From NCBI RefSeq assembly GCF_002298975.1, contig NZ_DBMV01000024.1:124001-188000 (forward strand): a DNA stretch of 64,000 nt, given 5' to 3'. The notes beneath the pieces are model-generated. The model searched no databases and was not told the DNA's origin. It worked only from the letters and a program-made list of their open reading frames with translations. Shown one piece after another: positions 15,266-23,043 of this stretch (the first letter of the stretch is position 1; every line of letters begins with the position of its first letter). The translations under genes and the position numbers were made by a program. This DNA is from Ralstonia sp. UBA689. Lineage in GTDB: Bacteria > Pseudomonadota > Gammaproteobacteria > Burkholderiales > Burkholderiaceae.

Positions 15266-16482
15266 CGTCTCCGATTGCCCCCAGCAGGTGCGGCGTGCGG
15301 TGCGGAAGAACCTCTGAACGCTGGCCCGCGCGGTTGCGGCGACGGGGCCGACATGCGGCTCGACTGCCCACGTTGCGCCTGGTTGCGCACGTCTGCACCG
15401 CGTCCGAACGACTCAAATGTGGGCGGGTAGCCGGGCGACTGCGCGCGTCGTGGAGGCGGGCGGACCGCAGGCGCCTGCCCCGGCGGACGTTGGGGCGGGC
15501 CTTGCGGTGCTCGGAATACCGGGCGCGCAGGTGCAACGGGGGAAGGCCGAATCACGGAGCCCGTCGGCGTGGCCGGTGACGTCGGATAACCGCGAAAGCC
15601 GCGCCGCACGTCCGGCGAGACAGCGGCGCCACCAAAGCGCCCCGCCTGCACCGGGCCGGGATACGGAACGCCATGACGATGCCCTGGGTCATGTGCCCAG
15701 GTCCCGCTCGGGGGCGTACGGTGGTGGTCGATGTTGCCGAAGCGTCCCCGGTCAATATCGATGTGGTGGCCGCGCCAGTTGAAGTGGCTCCAGCCCCACA
15801 GCGGGATGACCGCCGAGAACCCGACCCAGCCAAAGCCGATGCCGCCGACAACCACGCCGCCCCAGATGTCGGGAAAGAAGTAGGGCGGGTAAGCCGGATA
15901 CGGCCATGGCGCGTAGACGACATACGGATCGTAGACCGGAACGTAGACGAGGTCTGGGTTGGTTGGCTCGATGATGATGGCACCGTCCTGCGTCGACACC
16001 ATCGCCTCGGTTGTTGAAGCCAGTGTGCCGGCGGCTTGGGCACGGCTGCGCAGACGTTGTATCGAATCCATCACAGCGGCTTCGTCTGCGAGGAACGCGT
16101 TGCCGACGCGCTCCGTCCAGTCGAGGTTGTCGTCCATCATGTGCAGGAGCCCGGGAAACGGCACCAGCGATTTCACGCTCGGATCCCATGGCAGCGGCGC
16201 GAGTGCATCGGCCAGTCCATTGCCGCTGAGCCCCGCGTGGCCTGGATCCTGCAACCAGCGATCAGCCTGGACCACTTCGAGCGGATACGTGGCAGCCATG
16301 AGGATCTGGGAAACAAGCGCATCCGGATACAGGGCGATGGGAGCCAGCATCTGGTCGAGCTGCTCAGCCGTCGCTTGCGGCGGATCGTTTTCAGGAAGGT
16401 CTTGCTGAGAGAACGCCGTGTTGAACATCAGCAACAAGAAAGCCAGGGCCACTGCCAGCGGCTTCATCGATCTCGCTTTCAT
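15262..16482 (-). CDS. DUF3300 family exported protein
   Basis: A 406-residue protein with a signal peptide (LAVALAFLLLMFNTAFSQ). DUF3300 signatures follow: LDQMLAPIALYPDALVSQIL, YPLEVVQADRW, LPWDPSVKSLVPFP and IEPTNPDLVYVPVYDPYVV. A Pro/Tyr/Trp-rich stretch (YPAYPPYFFPDIWG) and a long low-complexity Arg/Pro/Gly-rich tail follow, probably disordered or surface-exposed. Function unknown. It is the first gene of a two-gene unit with DUF2950, and a perfect FNR box lies about 90 bases upstream. Confidence 0.85.
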   Translation of the reverse strand: MKARSMKPLAVALAFLLLMFNTAFSQQDLPENDPPQATAEQLDQMLAPIALYPDALVSQILMAATYPLEVVQADRWLQDPGHAGLSGNGLADALAPLPWDPSVKSLVPFPGLLHMMDDNLDWTERVGNAFLADEAAVMDSIQRLRSRAQAAGTLASTTEAMVSTQDGAIIIEPTNPDLVYVPVYDPYVVYAPWPYPAYPPYFFPDIWGGVVVGGIGFGWVGFSAVIPLWGWSHFNWRGHHIDIDRGRFGNIDHHRTPPSGTWAHDPGHRHGVPYPGPVQAGRFGGAAVSPDVRRGFRGYPTSPATPTGSVIRPSPVAPARPVFRAPQGPPQRPPGQAPAVRPPPRRAQSPGYPPTFESFGRGADVRNQAQRGQSSRMSAPSPQPRGPAFRGSSAPHAAPAGGNRRR

Positions 16483-16572
16483 TGACTGCCTCCGCAGGAA
16501 ACCGGAACGGCCAGCCGTCGAACGGACGGGTTCCTCTTGCGTTCAATATTGGGGCAGCCGCTCCGACTGCGC

Positions 16573-16586
16573 TTGATGCGCATCAA
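16573..16586. promoter_or_regulatory. FNR/ANR box upstream of DUF3300-DUF2950
   Basis: TTGATGCGCATCAA is a perfect match to the FNR/ANR consensus TTGAT-N4-ATCAA. It lies 91 bases upstream of the DUF3300 start on the minus strand, in the gap after ftsH, a distance suited to activation under low oxygen. Confidence 0.65.
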
Positions 16587-16619
16587 CGCTGGCCAGCATC
16601 TGCCCCCGGGCCGCCGGAC

Positions 16620-18560
16620 TCAGGGGTCTCTCCGGTCACGCCCGGAGATTTCCGTGGACGATGCATTGCTGGGCCCACCACCCGGCTTGGGGAGCGGCAT
16701 GGTTGTGACCTTGTCCGACAGGATCATGTCCAGGTCTTGTCGATCGACCACCTCCTTGTCGAGGAGCAACCGAGCCAGCGCTTCGAGCTTCGCGCGCTGG
16801 CTTTCCAGCGTGGCCGTCACACGCGTGGTTGCATCGGTCAGGACGTTGCGTACCTCGGTGTCGATCAACTGGGCCGTGTGTTCGCTGTACTCCTTACGCT
16901 CTCGCTGCGGCCATCCCGTGCCGGAAAGGAGTGGGTTCGGCACGTCTTCGTACGTCGCCAGCCCGAGTTTTTCGCTCATGCCGAATTGGGTGACCATCTG
17001 GCGGGCCATGTCGGTGGCTCGTTGTAGGTCGTTCTGCGCGCCAGTCGACACGTCGCGATAGACGATCTGCTCGGCAACGTAGCCGCCCAACAGCACGTCG
17101 AGCCGGTCGAGCAGCTCGCTGTGCTTGAGCAGGTAGCGGTCTTCCGTGGGTGTTTGCTGTGTGTAGCCGAGCGCGGCGACACCTCTGGGGATGATGGAAA
17201 CCTTGGAGACGCGATCCGCCAGCGGTCGATGTTCCGCAACGATGGCATGACCCGCTTCGTGGTAGGCGATGGTCTCCTTTTCCTTGGGATTCATCACGCG
17301 GTTCTTTTTTTCGAGCCCGCCAACGATACGGTCCAGCGCTTCGTCAAAATCTGCCGTCTCGACGGCTGCTTTGCCTTTGCGGGCCGCCAGGAGCGCGGCT
17401 TCGTTGACGAGGTTGGCGAGGTCTGCCCCGGCAAAGCCTGGGGTTCGGGCGGCGATCTTGTTCAACTCCACGTCGCTTCCGAGCGTGACGTTCTTGACGT
17501 GAACCTGAAGAATCTGCTCGCGCCCCTTGAGATCCGGCCGGTCCAGCGCGATATGGCGGTCAAACCGGCCCGGGCGCAATAGCGCGGGATCCAGTGTCTC
17601 GGGGCGGTTGGTGGCCGCCATGATGATGACGCCCTTGTTGCTGTCAAAACCGTCCATCTCAACCAGAAGCTGGTTCAGGGTCTGCTCGCGCTCTTCGTTA
17701 CCGCCGATCATGCTCAGCGCGCGGGTTTTGCCCAAGGCGTCGAGCTCATCGATGAAGATGATGCACGGCGCCATGGTTTCGGCCTGGCTGAACAGATCGC
17801 GCACGCGCGCGGCGCCGACGCCCACGAACATCTCGACAAAATCGGAGCCGCTCATGCTGAAGAACGGGACAGCGGCCTCACCCGCGACTGCCTTGGCCAA
17901 CAGCGTCTTGCCCGTGCCGGGAGCGCCGACAATCAGCACCCCTTTGGGAATCCTGCCGCCCAGGCGCTGGTATCGCTGCGGATCCTTCAGGAAGTTGACG
18001 ATTTCCGACAACTCTTCCTTGGCTTCATCGATACCGGCAACATCGGCAAAGGTCACACCGGTCTCTTTCTGCATGTAGACCTTTGCCTTGCTCTTGCCGA
18101 TCCCCATCAAACCGTTGGCGGCGCCCCCCATACGCCGCATGAGGAAACTCCAGACGGCAAAGAACAGGAGCGCAGGCACCACCCACGAGAGGATGGAACT
18201 TAACCACTTGTTGTCGGGGCGACCAACGAAACGCACCTTGGCGGCTTCCAGCTCCGGGATCAGTGCCGGATCGTTCACACGAAGTGTGGTGAAGGCACGA
18301 TCAGCCTTACCTGTGCGGCGTATCTCATCGACCTGCTGCTTCGTGAGGAGCGTCTCGATGCCCTCAGTGGAAAACGTACCGGTGATGTCCTGTTCACCAA
18401 TGGATACATCCTTGAGCTTGCCCGATTTCAGCAGGAGCTTGAAATCGCTGTAGGGAAGCGTCTCGAACTGGTCGGACACGAACAGCGTCTGGACCGCGAG
18501 CATCATCAATATGACCGCGATGGCGTACCAGAGAGAAAACCTTTGCTGCTGCGGTTCCAT
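16620..18560 (-). CDS. ftsH: ATP-dependent zinc metalloprotease FtsH (accessory copy)
   Basis: A 646-residue membrane AAA protease. TM1 (YAIAVILMMLAVQTLF) is near the N-terminus, a periplasmic domain contains LPYSDFKLLL, and TM2 is IVSWVVPALLFFAVWSFLM-like. Next are Walker A GAPGTGKT, Walker B IIFIDELDALG, the second region of homology ATNRPETLDPALLRPGRFD, and the zinc motif HEAGHA. FtsH degrades misfolded and regulatory membrane proteins. All catalytic residues are present. Start chosen at the ATG just before TM1. Extra FtsH copies are typical of stress and heat-resistance islands; an FNR box lies upstream. Confidence 0.93.
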   Translation of the reverse strand: MEPQQQRFSLWYAIAVILMMLAVQTLFVSDQFETLPYSDFKLLLKSGKLKDVSIGEQDITGTFSTEGIETLLTKQQVDEIRRTGKADRAFTTLRVNDPALIPELEAAKVRFVGRPDNKWLSSILSWVVPALLFFAVWSFLMRRMGGAANGLMGIGKSKAKVYMQKETGVTFADVAGIDEAKEELSEIVNFLKDPQRYQRLGGRIPKGVLIVGAPGTGKTLLAKAVAGEAAVPFFSMSGSDFVEMFVGVGAARVRDLFSQAETMAPCIIFIDELDALGKTRALSMIGGNEEREQTLNQLLVEMDGFDSNKGVIIMAATNRPETLDPALLRPGRFDRHIALDRPDLKGREQILQVHVKNVTLGSDVELNKIAARTPGFAGADLANLVNEAALLAARKGKAAVETADFDEALDRIVGGLEKKNRVMNPKEKETIAYHEAGHAIVAEHRPLADRVSKVSIIPRGVAALGYTQQTPTEDRYLLKHSELLDRLDVLLGGYVAEQIVYRDVSTGAQNDLQRATDMARQMVTQFGMSEKLGLATYEDVPNPLLSGTGWPQRERKEYSEHTAQLIDTEVRNVLTDATTRVTATLESQRAKLEALARLLLDKEVVDRQDLDMILSDKVTTMPLPKPGGGPSNASSTEISGRDRRDP

Positions 18561-18655
18561 GCCGTCTTGTCCTCTGTCGGCGTCGCTCAATGTCGAACTG
18601 TCGTGATGAACATACAAGGCCGGCATTCATCTTCGCGCCTTCACCCGGCGGGCAG

Positions 18656-18669
18656 TTGATGCGGATCAA
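18656..18669. promoter_or_regulatory. FNR/ANR box upstream of ftsH
   Basis: TTGATGCGGATCAA matches TTGAT-N4-ATCAA perfectly and lies 96 bases upstream of the chosen ftsH start. With the site at 16573 it suggests control by an FNR/ANR/DNR-type regulator. Confidence 0.65.
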
Positions 18670-18764
18670 CGGATCGGGCGGGCACCGAAGATTCAAACGA
18701 TCTGACCAAGTCAATGTTGCCGCGCGGCACAAGTGCTTGATGAGAGACCCACACGCTCCATCAT

Positions 18765-19010
18765 CTATCGGCAGTGCGCGCGTGCCGGCGGAAACAGGCG
18801 CCAACAACCCGCCTGATGGCGAAAGAAGACGATGGCGAGCGGCCGCGTTGAAGTGGCCAGCTCGGCCCGCACGCAACCACACTCGAACCCCGGACAGTGC
18901 AGGCGCGTGATCCGCAAATGCGGCGTATCGCTTGGGCCAAACCATTTGGCGATCAGCTCGCGCAGTGAAGTGCTGTCGTGGACCATCCCGGCCTCCATCG
19001 CCTTTTTCAT
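18765..19010 (-). CDS. Hypothetical 81-residue protein after the LRAT-like gene
   Basis: The ATG follows the LRAT-like gene by 4 bases on the same strand, so co-translation is likely. The product begins MKKAMEAGMVHDSTSLRE and contains HLRITRLHCPGFECGC and LAIVFFRHQAGCWRL. No family is recognised and there is no export signal or membrane segment. Composition looks like real protein, but the only visible RBS (AAGG) is very close to the start, so the call is tentative. Confidence 0.5.
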   Translation of the reverse strand: MKKAMEAGMVHDSTSLRELIAKWFGPSDTPHLRITRLHCPGFECGCVRAELATSTRPLAIVFFRHQAGCWRLFPPARAHCR

Positions 19011-19014
19011 GCCT

Positions 19015-19506
19015 TCATGCAGTCAGCGGCTGCGGCTGCGCAACCCTCGACAGCACGAACAGCATCAGCCTGAAAAGCGTGCGTGCAGCCTGCAACGGGC
19101 TTTTCATACAGACTTCAACCTGCGGGCTGCGGCACTCACCGAACAGACACCACGAGCAGAAGTGCTCGCAGTTGTTGCTCAGCAACCGGTAGTCGTTTTC
19201 GCCCAGGCGCGACTTGGCGCGGCGAGCAACCTCTTCGCCGTCGTACGCGGGGCAAACGTCGAGCTGGACGTACACCGAAAAACCACAGGAAAAACCGGCG
19301 ATCGAGGTTCTCTGCACCGGCCCCCTGCGCTGACAACGCGAGAAACCTGCGTAGTGAATCACCTGACCGTCGCCAACATAGATGCCGTGATGGGCATACC
19401 CTTTTCGCTCCGTCACGAGGTGTGCGCCCAGGGGCAGCGTCGAGCCGGGCGCGGCAAAACCATCCTGTCCGTGCCGTGCGGCGAGGGCCTCGATGTTTCG
19501 GCTCAT
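19015..19506 (-). CDS. Lecithin retinol acyltransferase (LRAT/NlpC-P60) fold protein
   Basis: A 163-residue protein with the LRAT signatures: LPLGAHLVTERKGYAHHGIYVGDG carries the active-site histidines (segment 19 residues before HHG), and NNCEHFCSWC carries the catalytic cysteine. The C-terminus has a hydrophobic stretch (FRLMLFVLSRVA) that could anchor it to membrane. Vertebrate relatives move acyl groups between lipids; bacterial relatives act on lipids or peptides of unknown identity. It is divergent from hsp20 across a 365-base gap. Confidence 0.8.
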   Translation of the reverse strand: MSRNIEALAARHGQDGFAAPGSTLPLGAHLVTERKGYAHHGIYVGDGQVIHYAGFSRCQRRGPVQRTSIAGFSCGFSVYVQLDVCPAYDGEEVARRAKSRLGENDYRLLSNNCEHFCSWCLFGECRSPQVEVCMKSPLQAARTLFRLMLFVLSRVAQPQPLTA

Positions 19507-19871
19507 GGCGTGCTCCTCTCATGCTGGCCGGCCGGTGTTGTGGCGTTCCGACGGCGATGCGACCAATGCCGGCGCGGTGTGTTTGCATGCCCCCAGTATT
19601 GGCGGAGCGGGCAGGGGCGTCATGCAGGCAGCGCTGAGAATCCTGTCGGAGCCGCGGGTTTCCATGTCAGGGAAGCCTGACAGACGTTGTCGAAACCGCC
19701 GAAGGCTTCCAGGCAGTCGGGTTCCGGGGGCATTCCACGTGAGCCGCATGACACACGCGCCCAGGGTGCCGCCGTCCCCTCGTTGATCTGCCGCAAAGCG
19801 TGCCCGAGCCGCCGTGCCACGATGAATGTGTGAGCCACTCGGCCATCACGACCATTCATCAGGAGGCAGCC
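19507..19871. other. Divergent intergenic region between LRAT-like and hsp20 genes
   Basis: No gene is supported here. The region must hold the promoters of both neighbours. A partial FNR-like site (TTGAT-CTGC-CGCAA, 19783-19796) matches fully only in its first half. The long hairpin next to the hsp20 ribosome binding site is described separately. Confidence 0.5.
19821..19860 (+). promoter_or_regulatory. Extended hairpin abutting the hsp20 Shine-Dalgarno sequence
   Basis: GATGAATG and CATTCATC form a perfect 8-bp stem. Inside it GTGA/TCAC and GCC/GGC pair with a 2-base bulge and an ACTC loop, giving about 15 pairs in total. The stem ends directly before AGGAGG (19861-19866), the hsp20 ribosome binding site. 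Small heat-shock genes often carry RNA thermometers here, but the SD itself is outside the stem; a protein operator is an alternative. Confidence 0.5.
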
Positions 19872-20294
19872 ATGAGCCAACTCAGGCGTTACGACCCGTT
19901 TGCCATTGAACCGGTGGGGGATATCTTCCAGGGACTTTTGCGCTCGTTCCGCGGCGGCATGGAGGGGGCGTTGCCGTTCAAGGTGGACGTGACGGAATCC
20001 GACTCTGCGTACAACGTCGTCGCGGAAATCCCCGGTGCAAAGAAGGAAGACATCGATGTCACCGTCGATCGCGGTACGGTGATGATCTCGGCCAAGGTGG
20101 AGCGCCTGACCGAGAAGAAGGAAGGCGAGCGCATCATCCGCAGTGAGCGCTACAGCGGAGCGATGCAGCGCATGTTCACGCTGGATGCGGCCATCGACGA
20201 GAGCAAGGTCGATGCCTCATACAAGGACGGGCTGCTGCACGTGACGTTGCCCAAGAAAGAGGCTTCGCCGCAACAGCGCATTACCATCCGTTGA
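19872..20294 (+). CDS. Small heat-shock protein Hsp20/alpha-crystallin
   Basis: A 140-residue protein with the alpha-crystallin domain: PFKVDVTESDSAYNVVAEIPGAKKEDIDV-type beta strands (the central part reads AEIPGAKKEDIDV), then SERYSGAMQRMFTLDAAID and a C-terminal DGLLHVTLPKKE with the IRI/IxI-like end ITIR. These ATP-independent chaperones hold unfolded proteins. Start chosen at the ATG with AGGAGG 5 bases upstream. It begins a plus-strand run of stress and nucleotide genes. Confidence 0.92.
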   Translation: MSQLRRYDPFAIEPVGDIFQGLLRSFRGGMEGALPFKVDVTESDSAYNVVAEIPGAKKEDIDVTVDRGTVMISAKVERLTEKKEGERIIRSERYSGAMQRMFTLDAAIDESKVDASYKDGLLHVTLPKKEASPQQRITIR

Positions 20295-20308
20295 TTGGTG
20301 GCCCACGC

Positions 20309-21667
20309 ATGCAACTCCAATTTCTCGGGGCAACCGATACGGTGACCGGGTCGAAGTATGTGCTGCAGACCCAGAAGCATCGCGTCATGGTCGATTGCGG
20401 GCTGTTTCAGGGCTACAAGTCCTTGCGGCTGCGCAACTGGGACAAGCTCGCGGTCAACCCGCACCACATTGACGCCGTGGTTCTCACCCACGCGCATATC
20501 GACCACAGCGGCTATCTGCCGCTGCTGGTCCGCAACGGGTTTCGCGGCCCCGTCTATTGCACGAAAGGCACCGCCGAGCTATGCCGCATCCTGTTGCCCG
20601 ACAGCGCGCGCCTGGCCGTGGAAGATGCGCAGTACGCCAACGCGCAGGGCTTTTCTCGGCATCACCCGGCACTGCCGCTCTATGACGAGGAGGATGCCGC
20701 CAAGGCGTTGCGCAGATTGCACCCGGTGGCCTACGGGGAGCGCTTCTCCGTGGTTGACGGTGTGGAGGCGGAGTTCCACCGCGCCGGGCATATCATCGGC
20801 GCGGCCACGGCAACCTTGCTTGCGGACGGCCGGCGGATTGTCTTCTCCGGCGATCTGGGCAGGCAGGCGGACCTGGTCATGCGGCCGCCGGAACCTGTGG
20901 CGGAGGCCGATACCCTGCTGGTCGAATCTACCTATGGTGACCGGCTGCATCCGGCAGGCGATCCGCTCGACACGCTCGAACAGATCGTCCAGCGAACCAT
21001 CGGTCAAGGCGGCACCTTGTTGATTCCGGCATTCGCGGTCGGGCGCACGCAGGCGCTGCTGTATTGCCTTTACAGGCTGATTCGGGAGCGCCGCATCCCG
21101 CATGTGCCAATCTATCTCGACAGTCCGATGGCCGAGCAAGCGACCGAAGTGTTTGCCCGCCATGTCGACGACCTGCATATCGATGCGGCGGATTGCCAGG
21201 CGGCATGCGCGCTGGCGGTACCGGTGCAGAGTCCGCAGCAGTCAATGCATCTGGGCAACGACCGCACCCCCAAGATCATCCTCGCGGCCAGCGGCATGGC
21301 CACGGGTGGCCGTGTCTTGCATCACCTCAAGAGCTTCGGCGGGGGCAAGCGCAACACCATCCTGATGTCCGGATTCCAGGCCGCAGGCACGCGCGGCGCG
21401 GCGTTGTTGGCCGGCCAGCGAGGTCTGCGCGTACATGGCCGCGACATTACCATTCGTGCCACGGTCGAGCAGATCCAGAATCTCTCCGCCCATGCAGACG
21501 CCAGCGAGCTGATGACCTGGTTGCGTGGCTTTATCCATGCCCCGCAGCAGACCTTCATCGTGCACGGCGAGCCAGCCGCCAGCGACGCGCTGCGCCAACG
21601 CATCGAGCATGAACTCCGCTGGCCGGTGCTCATGCCCGAGTATCGACAGTCCTACGCAGTGAGTTGA
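20309..21667 (+). CDS. MBL-fold beta-CASP RNA-processing exonuclease family protein
   Basis: A 452-residue metallo-beta-lactamase/beta-CASP protein. Motif I is near GATDTVTGSKY, motif II is THAHIDHSGYLP (HxHxDH, two-metal site), and later come the FSGDLGR aspartate, the beta-CASP segment ILAASGMATGGRVLHHL, and the final ...SAHAD and IVHGE histidines. Relatives (CPSF73/YSH1-like, RNase J-like) cut or trim RNA. No KH domain is present. It overlaps the next gene's possible GTG start by 4 bases, so the operon is tight. RNA as substrate is inferred from the family. Confidence 0.85.
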   Translation: MQLQFLGATDTVTGSKYVLQTQKHRVMVDCGLFQGYKSLRLRNWDKLAVNPHHIDAVVLTHAHIDHSGYLPLLVRNGFRGPVYCTKGTAELCRILLPDSARLAVEDAQYANAQGFSRHHPALPLYDEEDAAKALRRLHPVAYGERFSVVDGVEAEFHRAGHIIGAATATLLADGRRIVFSGDLGRQADLVMRPPEPVAEADTLLVESTYGDRLHPAGDPLDTLEQIVQRTIGQGGTLLIPAFAVGRTQALLYCLYRLIRERRIPHVPIYLDSPMAEQATEVFARHVDDLHIDAADCQAACALAVPVQSPQQSMHLGNDRTPKIILAASGMATGGRVLHHLKSFGGGKRNTILMSGFQAAGTRGAALLAGQRGLRVHGRDITIRATVEQIQNLSAHADASELMTWLRGFIHAPQQTFIVHGEPAASDALRQRIEHELRWPVLMPEYRQSYAVS

Positions 21668-21669
21668 CC

Positions 21670-22632
21670 ATGACACCGCAAACCGCCGTTCATGCATCAC
21701 CCGACAAGGCACAAAAACGCGTGGTACTTGCCTTGCCGGGCAACCAGGCCGCAGCAGCCAGATTGGCGGTGCCGTTATGCGCGGAGATCGGCCAAGCCGA
21801 CGTGCGACGCTTTCCCGATGGCGAATCCTATGTGCGCCTGCAAACACCGGTGCGCGATGCGGAAGTCGCCATTGTCTGCACGTTGGACCGGCCGGATGAG
21901 AAGATTCTGCCGCTACTGTGGCTCGCGATTGCCGCCAGAGAGGGCGGGGCGCGTCGCGTTGGGCTGGTGGCGCCTTACCTGGGTTACATGCGGCAGGACG
22001 GCGTCTTCCAGCCGGGAGAAATTCTCGCAGCGCAGCACTTTGCCGAACTACTGACCCGCTACTTCGACTGGCTGGTAGCCGTGGATCCGCACCTGCACCG
22101 CATTCCGGCCTTGTCGGATATCTTCGGCATTCCGGCTATCGCGGTGCTGGCGGCTCCAGCCGTGGCGGCCTGGGTACAGGGCCATGTTGCCGATCCGCTG
22201 CTGGTAGGTCCCGACGACGAAAGCCGCCACCAGGTCGAGCACGTCGCCCGCCTGTGTGGTGCACCTTGGACTGTCCTGCATAAGACGCGCCACAACGCGT
22301 GGAACGTAGAGGTGACGGCCACCGGAACCGATCTGAGTTCCGGGCGCACGCCTGTGCTGGTGGACGACATCATCTCAACCGGCCGCACCATGATTGCGGC
22401 GGCCGAACTATTGCGCCGGGCCGGGTTGCCGCGTCCACAGTGCGTTGCGGTCCACGCCGTGTTCACGGCCGACGCGTACAGCGAGTTGACGGCAGTGGCT
22501 GCCGACGTGCTGACCTGCGACACCATCGCTCACCCATCCAACCGCATCGAGCTAACAGAACCGGTCGCTGAGGCGATTTCCACCATGTTTGATCTACCTC
22601 TGCCCGCCATCACGCAGAACCTTGTCCGGTGA
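21670..22632 (+). CDS. Ribose-phosphate pyrophosphokinase family (archaeal-like)
   Basis: A 320-residue PRPP synthetase homologue: ATP loop FPDGESYVRL, YLGYMRQDGVFQPGE, VDPHLHR, the flexible-loop Lys and Arg in HKTRHN, and the PRPP-binding site PVLVDDIISTGRTM. The GYMRQD---GE and VDPHLHR variants resemble archaeal class III-like enzymes more than the housekeeping Prs (FGYARQDR, DLHA). It probably makes or uses PRPP and thus links to nicotinate phosphoribosyltransferase at 62831. ATG at 21670 chosen; GTG at 21664 is possible. Confidence 0.8.
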   Translation: MTPQTAVHASPDKAQKRVVLALPGNQAAAARLAVPLCAEIGQADVRRFPDGESYVRLQTPVRDAEVAIVCTLDRPDEKILPLLWLAIAAREGGARRVGLVAPYLGYMRQDGVFQPGEILAAQHFAELLTRYFDWLVAVDPHLHRIPALSDIFGIPAIAVLAAPAVAAWVQGHVADPLLVGPDDESRHQVEHVARLCGAPWTVLHKTRHNAWNVEVTATGTDLSSGRTPVLVDDIISTGRTMIAAAELLRRAGLPRPQCVAVHAVFTADAYSELTAVAADVLTCDTIAHPSNRIELTEPVAEAISTMFDLPLPAITQNLVR

Positions 22633-22721
22633 GGGCGGGGCTTCTACGCTGACAGGCATCAAGGCCAGGCATGAGCGTCTGGCCCCGAAGGTGGCAAGGC
22701 CCCAACTCCACGGGATGCATC

Positions 22722-23021
22722 ATGAAAGAGATCGTGTTTACGGCCGACGAGCCCATCTACTGTGCAAGTGGCCCGGTCCTGCAGTGTGGCGCCTCGGTGG
22801 ACGGCAGCAGTGCCAGCTATGCCGTCACCGCGGAAGCACTTGAAGACCACTTCGGCGCCATCTCATGCCGCGCTGAAGACCTGATGGCGGCCTTTTCCAG
22901 CCATCGGAGCGACATCGAGGCCGTCGCCCGGGCCATGTTCGAGATGACAGGATCGAAACAGATCACGCTGCACAGCGGCCACTTCCGCTTCCCCCTGGAC
23001 TCGCTCGTGACTCGCCCGTAA
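22722..23021 (+). CDS. DUF1488 family protein
   Basis: A 99-residue protein matching the DUF1488 pattern: a strand-rich first half (SYAVTAEALEDHFGA) and a helix FSSHRSDIEAVARAMFEM before a final strand ITLHSGHFRF. Function unknown. Start chosen at the ATG giving MKEIVF, since earlier in-frame codons look non-coding. It lies between the PRPP synthase and phosphorylase genes, 22 bases from the latter. Confidence 0.75.
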   Translation: MKEIVFTADEPIYCASGPVLQCGASVDGSSASYAVTAEALEDHFGAISCRAEDLMAAFSSHRSDIEAVARAMFEMTGSKQITLHSGHFRFPLDSLVTRP

Positions 23022-23043
23022 TCGATATTCTGGAGTGCACGCC

